A stretch of 64,000 bases of DNA. Origin: Ruegeria arenilitoris. GTDB lineage: Bacteria; Pseudomonadota; Alphaproteobacteria; Rhodobacterales; Rhodobacteraceae. Below the pieces are notes generated by a model. That model had not been told where the DNA came from, searched no databases, and worked only from the letters and a program-made list of their open reading frames with translations. The DNA lies in assembly GCF_013032855.1 (NCBI RefSeq), contig NZ_WQDA01000003.1, positions 496,001 through 560,000 on the forward strand, read 5' to 3'. The position numbers and the translations under genes were made by a program. Of the stretch, positions 61,258-64,000 are shown piece after piece (the stretch's first letter is position 1; each line of letters begins with the position of its first letter).

Positions 61258-62021
61258 GTATCGCCTGCAAACTGCTGATTCAACTTGTTCATTCCTGAAA
61301 TCCAACGGTCGTAATCGGCGGTTTTCAAGCGCATGTAATCCAGAACCTGCGGATGCGGCAGAATCAGAAAGGTCTCGGTGCCAATGGCCTCGACACAAGC
61401 CTGTGCCACGTCCTCGGGTTCAAGCATGCCATCAATCGCGGCAACTGAGTCTTCAAACCCTTTGGTCATTTCCGATCGGACGGCCTGAGGACACAAGACC
61501 GAGACCCGGATGCCTTTGTCGGCATAGGTCAAAGCCAGCCATTCCGCGAAACCAACCGCCGCATGTTTGGTGACTCCGTATGGCGCGGCTCCGGGCTGGT
61601 TGAGCAGCCCCGCAGCGGAAGCCGTGATCAATATGTAGCCGCCGCCGCGCGCAATCATCCGCGGCACCAGATGGCGTGCCGTCCACACATGAGACATGAC
61701 GTTGATCTTCCAGATCCTTTCCCAATGCGCATCGGGAACATCGAGACCGCCAAGCGTCAGAATGCCGGCGTTGGCACAGAACAGATCAATGGGGCCGATC
61801 CTGGATTCAACACTTTCGATCATTTGCTGGATATCGTGTTCGTCGGCCACATCGCATTTGAACGAATGCCCGCCAATGTCCTGGGCGACTGCTAGGGCGC
61901 CGGCTTCATCAATATCCGCACAGATCACATGCGCGCCGTCCGCCGCGAAGCGCGTCGCCATACCTTTGCCGATGCCTTGGGCTGCACCGGTAACAACTAC
62001 GATTTTTCCCTGAAGGTCCAT
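61254..62021 (-). CDS. SDR-family oxidoreductase
   Basis: A 255-residue short-chain dehydrogenase. TGAAQGIGKGMATRFA near residues 10-25, CANAGIL, ITASAAGL with the catalytic Ser and PYGVTKHAAVGF with Tyr and Lys are visible. The cofactor pattern with an acidic Asp (ADIDEAG near 39-45) favours NAD. The start is ATG at 62021 with AGGA upstream; a GTG at 62045 would extend it. It stands beside gcdH on the same strand, 130 nt downstream of it. Confidence 0.9.
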   Translation of the reverse strand: MDLQGKIVVVTGAAQGIGKGMATRFAADGAHVICADIDEAGALAVAQDIGGHSFKCDVADEHDIQQMIESVESRIGPIDLFCANAGILTLGGLDVPDAHWERIWKINVMSHVWTARHLVPRMIARGGGYILITASAAGLLNQPGAAPYGVTKHAAVGFAEWLALTYADKGIRVSVLCPQAVRSEMTKGFEDSVAAIDGMLEPEDVAQACVEAIGTETFLILPHPQVLDYMRLKTADYDRWISGMNKLNQQFAGDT

Positions 62022-62151
62022 CAGCGCATCCTGTCTTGGGTTCACACAGGACCGTAACAGGTTGAAATAGCACCGCCAACGCGAACGTAGCGGTGCCAGG
62101 TCTCACAGTTTTATTTACATAATACCGATTACGCGATCTTTAGATTGCGGA

Positions 62152-63381
62152 TCAGTAGAATGCCTGCAACCCGGTCTGCGCCCGCCCCAAGATCAACGCA
62201 TGAACATCATGCGTGCCCTCGTAGGTATTAACGGTCTCAAGGTTGACCATGTGCCGAATGACTTGGAACTCCAACGAGATCCCGTTGCCACCATGCATGT
62301 CCCGCGCCATCCGTGCGATATCCAACGCCTTGCCGCAATTGTTCCGCTTGATGATCGAGATCATCTCAGGCGCTGCTTCGGCTTTGTCCATCAGCCGTCC
62401 GACCGTCAAGCTGGCCTGCAAGCCCAACGCGATTTCGGTCTGCATGTCCGCAAGTTTCTTTTGGAACAGCTGTGTCTGCGCCAAAGGACGATTGAACTGC
62501 TTGCGATCCAATCCATACTGACGCGCCGCGTGCCAGCAGCATTCTGCGGCCCCCATGACACCCCAACTGATGCCATAGCGTGCTCGGTTCAGGCATCCGA
62601 ACGGCCCTTTCAGGCCCTGGACGTGAGGCAGCAAGGCACTTTCGTCGACCTCCACGCCATCCATCACGATTTCGCCGGTGATTGACGCGCGCAGGCTAAG
62701 CTTGTTTTGGATCTTGGGCGCGCTCAGACCTTTGGCGCCTTTTTCCAGTACGAAGCCGCGGATCTTTCCGTCATGCGCATCGGACTTGGCCCAGACAACA
62801 AACACATCGGCAATTGGCGCGTTGGTAATCCACATCTTGCTGCCGGTCAGACGGTAGCCGCCGTCGATCTTTTCCGCCCGGGTTTTCATGCCCGCCGGAT
62901 CAGACCCCGCATCCGGTTCGGTCAGGCCAAAGCAACCGATCCATTCACCACTGGCCAGTTTCGGCAGGTATTTCCGGCGCTGCTCTTCACTGCCATAGGC
63001 ATAGATCGGATACATCACCAGCGAGCTTTGCACCGACATCATCGAGCGATAGCCGGAATCCACACGTTCGACCTCGCGCGCGACGAGACCGTAGGTGACG
63101 TAACCGGCGCCAATCCCGCCGTATTCTTCGGGAATGGTGGTGCCCAGCAGGCCCATTTCGCCCATCTCACGGAAGATTTCAGGATCGGTTTCCTCGTTCT
63201 GAAACGCCTGAGTTACCCGAGGCTGCAGCTTTTCCTGCGCATACGCACGCGCGCTGTCGGCGATCAGGCGTTCATCCTCGGTCAGTTGATCAGACAGGCG
63301 GAACGGATCGTCCCAGGTAAAGCGGCCAAGATCGGGCGCATCCTTTGCGCGCAATGCAGGTTTGGTGTCGGGGGCGTTCAT
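62152..63381 (-). CDS. gcdH: Glutaryl-CoA dehydrogenase
   Basis: A 409-residue FAD-dependent acyl-CoA dehydrogenase that oxidises and decarboxylates glutaryl-CoA to crotonyl-CoA in lysine and tryptophan breakdown. [18 protein letters not shown] and [16 protein letters not shown] form the FAD/substrate region, and the catalytic base is E388 in [16 protein letters not shown]. The N-terminal [18 protein letters not shown] is typical of GCDH. It is divergent from a LysR-type gene, which may regulate it. Confidence 0.94.
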   Translation of the reverse strand: MNAPDTKPALRAKDAPDLGRFTWDDPFRLSDQLTEDERLIADSARAYAQEKLQPRVTQAFQNEETDPEIFREMGEMGLLGTTIPEEYGGIGAGYVTYGLVAREVERVDSGYRSMMSVQSSLVMYPIYAYGSEEQRRKYLPKLASGEWIGCFGLTEPDAGSDPAGMKTRAEKIDGGYRLTGSKMWITNAPIADVFVVWAKSDAHDGKIRGFVLEKGAKGLSAPKIQNKLSLRASITGEIVMDGVEVDESALLPHVQGLKGPFGCLNRARYGISWGVMGAAECCWHAARQYGLDRKQFNRPLAQTQLFQKKLADMQTEIALGLQASLTVGRLMDKAEAAPEMISIIKRNNCGKALDIARMARDMHGGNGISLEFQVIRHMVNLETVNTYEGTHDVHALILGRAQTGLQAFY

Positions 63382-63454
63382 CTTCTGGCTCCAAACTGAA
63401 GTTCATACGCACCCTACCCTGCAATTTACGCAAAAAACAGCGAGACATTTGCAA

Positions 63455-63471
63455 GTTTTCATGAGTAAAAC
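63455..63471 (+). promoter_or_regulatory. Candidate LysR operator between gcdH and its regulator
   Basis: An inverted repeat GTTTT-N7-AAAAC with T-N11-A character lies 7 nt before the LysR-gene ATG and 74 nt before the gcdH start. It is a possible binding site for the divergent regulator. Confidence 0.4.
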
Positions 63472-63477
63472 GCATAG

Positions 63478-64000
63478 ATGGATACGCCTCGTCGACTTTT
63501 TCCGTCAATTTCTTCGCTTCGCGCGCTCGAAGCATTGGACAGGCTGGGGTCCGCCTCGGCCGCCGCGGAAGAGCTTGCGCTGACCCAGAGCGCCGTCAGC
63601 CGGCAACTGCAGACGCTCGAGACCCAACTGTGCGTGCAACTCATTCTGCGTGACAAGAAGCGATTGGCGTTGACGCCGGTGGCGCAGGACTATGTCGCGG
63701 AAATACGGCAAGGTCTGAACCAAATTGCGCAGGCCTCCCTGAAACTACACGTCGCGCCAGTGGGTGGAACGTTGAATCTGGCAATCCTGCCGACATTCGG
63801 AATGCGTTGGCTGGTGCCACGGCTGCCGGATTTTGCCCGTTTGCATCCTGACATCACGATCAACATGTCCACGCGCCTGAGGCCTTTCAATTTCTCGTCG
63901 GAACCCTTTGATGCTGCGTTACATTTCGGGGACCCGGATTGGCCCGGAACCGATCGTCTGCTGCTGAAGGTGGAAAGGGTTCTACCGGTATGTGCCCCCT
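63478..64000 (+). CDS. LysR-family regulator, GcdR/GcvA-like (3' end outside window)
   Basis: The ATG at 63478 begins a frame that is still open at the right edge; 174 residues are visible. The N-terminal HTH (about 12-60) has RALEALDRLGSASAAAEELA and TQSAVSRQLQTLETQL. The effector domain begins with GGTLNLAILPTFGMRWLVPRLPDFARLHP near residues 97-125, a GcvA-like pattern. It is divergent from gcdH, so it is the likely regulator of glutaryl-CoA degradation. Confidence 0.88.
   Translation, partial: MDTPRRLFPSISSLRALEALDRLGSASAAAEELALTQSAVSRQLQTLETQLCVQLILRDKKRLALTPVAQDYVAEIRQGLNQIAQASLKLHVAPVGGTLNLAILPTFGMRWLVPRLPDFARLHPDITINMSTRLRPFNFSSEPFDAALHFGDPDWPGTDRLLLKVERVLPVCAP

Overview
The window is chromosomal DNA of a marine alphaproteobacterium of the Roseobacter group (Rhodobacteraceae), probably close to Ruegeria. 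This rests on a DMSP demethylase gene (dmdA) followed by an acrylyl-CoA reductase gene (acuI), a CtrA/SciP/ChpT cell-cycle set, an alphaproteobacterial LexA box (GTTC-N7-GTTC), ornithine-lipid genes olsBA, high GC and dense, often overlapping genes. I see no insertion sequence, prophage, CRISPR array or rRNA operon. The only tRNA is tRNA-Ser(CGA). Most of the window is core genome.

Layout. 1-3.9 kb: a run of DUF2182, DUF1326, DinB-like, dmdA and acuI genes, closed by an intrinsic terminator. 4.0-15.8 kb: a long envelope and isoprenoid operon, frr-uppS-cdsA-dxr-rseP-(42-aa membrane protein)-bamA-skp-fabZ-lpxA-lpxI-lpxB-(CadD-like transporter). pyrH and lpxD, often found in this cluster elsewhere, are absent. 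15.8-24 kb: mnmA (minus), then sciP-ctrA, ligA-recG, a 40-aa membrane protein behind a LexA box, and marC. 24-29 kb: small metabolic and RNA-modification genes (NifU-like, hisI, gluQ, a methyltransferase, trmFO, enoyl-CoA hydratase, thioesterase). 29-32 kb: DUF1127 and a MocR regulator, divergent, then rplM-rpsI. 32-39.7 kb: a minus-strand branched-chain-amino-acid-type ABC transporter that includes an acyl-CoA ligase. 39.9-43.7 kb: an Ala-rich anchored protein, tRNA-Ser, two tandem DUF2059 genes and rplU-rpmA. 43.7-53 kb: LysE and GNAT genes, obgE-proB-proA, chpT, DUF3553, olsBA and rpsB-tsf. 53-64 kb: accessory catabolic and regulatory genes (solo LuxR-type regulator, aroQ, quinone reductase, SDRs, aminoglycoside-phosphotransferase-like protein, IclR, DsbA-fold isomerase, serine hydrolase, tesB, gcdH) and a LysR gene that runs off the end.

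How the parts work together. The first operon handles DMSP sulfur and carbon (demethylation by DmdA, acryloyl-CoA reduction by AcuI), with three poorly understood genes directly upstream. The second makes undecaprenyl phosphate, CDP-diacylglycerol, DXP-pathway isoprenoids, lipid A and the outer-membrane assembly machine. CtrA, its inhibitor SciP and the phosphotransferase ChpT belong to one cell-cycle phosphorelay, although chpT lies 30 kb away. olsB and olsA together make ornithine lipid.

The less explained parts are small or regulatory: a 40-aa membrane protein with a good SOS box, a 42-aa membrane protein inside the rseP-bamA junction, a 96-nt foldable leader before aroQ, a long-stem element before trmFO, an inverted repeat covering the ligA start, a palindrome over the MocR-gene start codon, and an L21 protein with an added helix-hairpin-helix-like tail. 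All calls come from reading the sequence; no database search or folding program was run.
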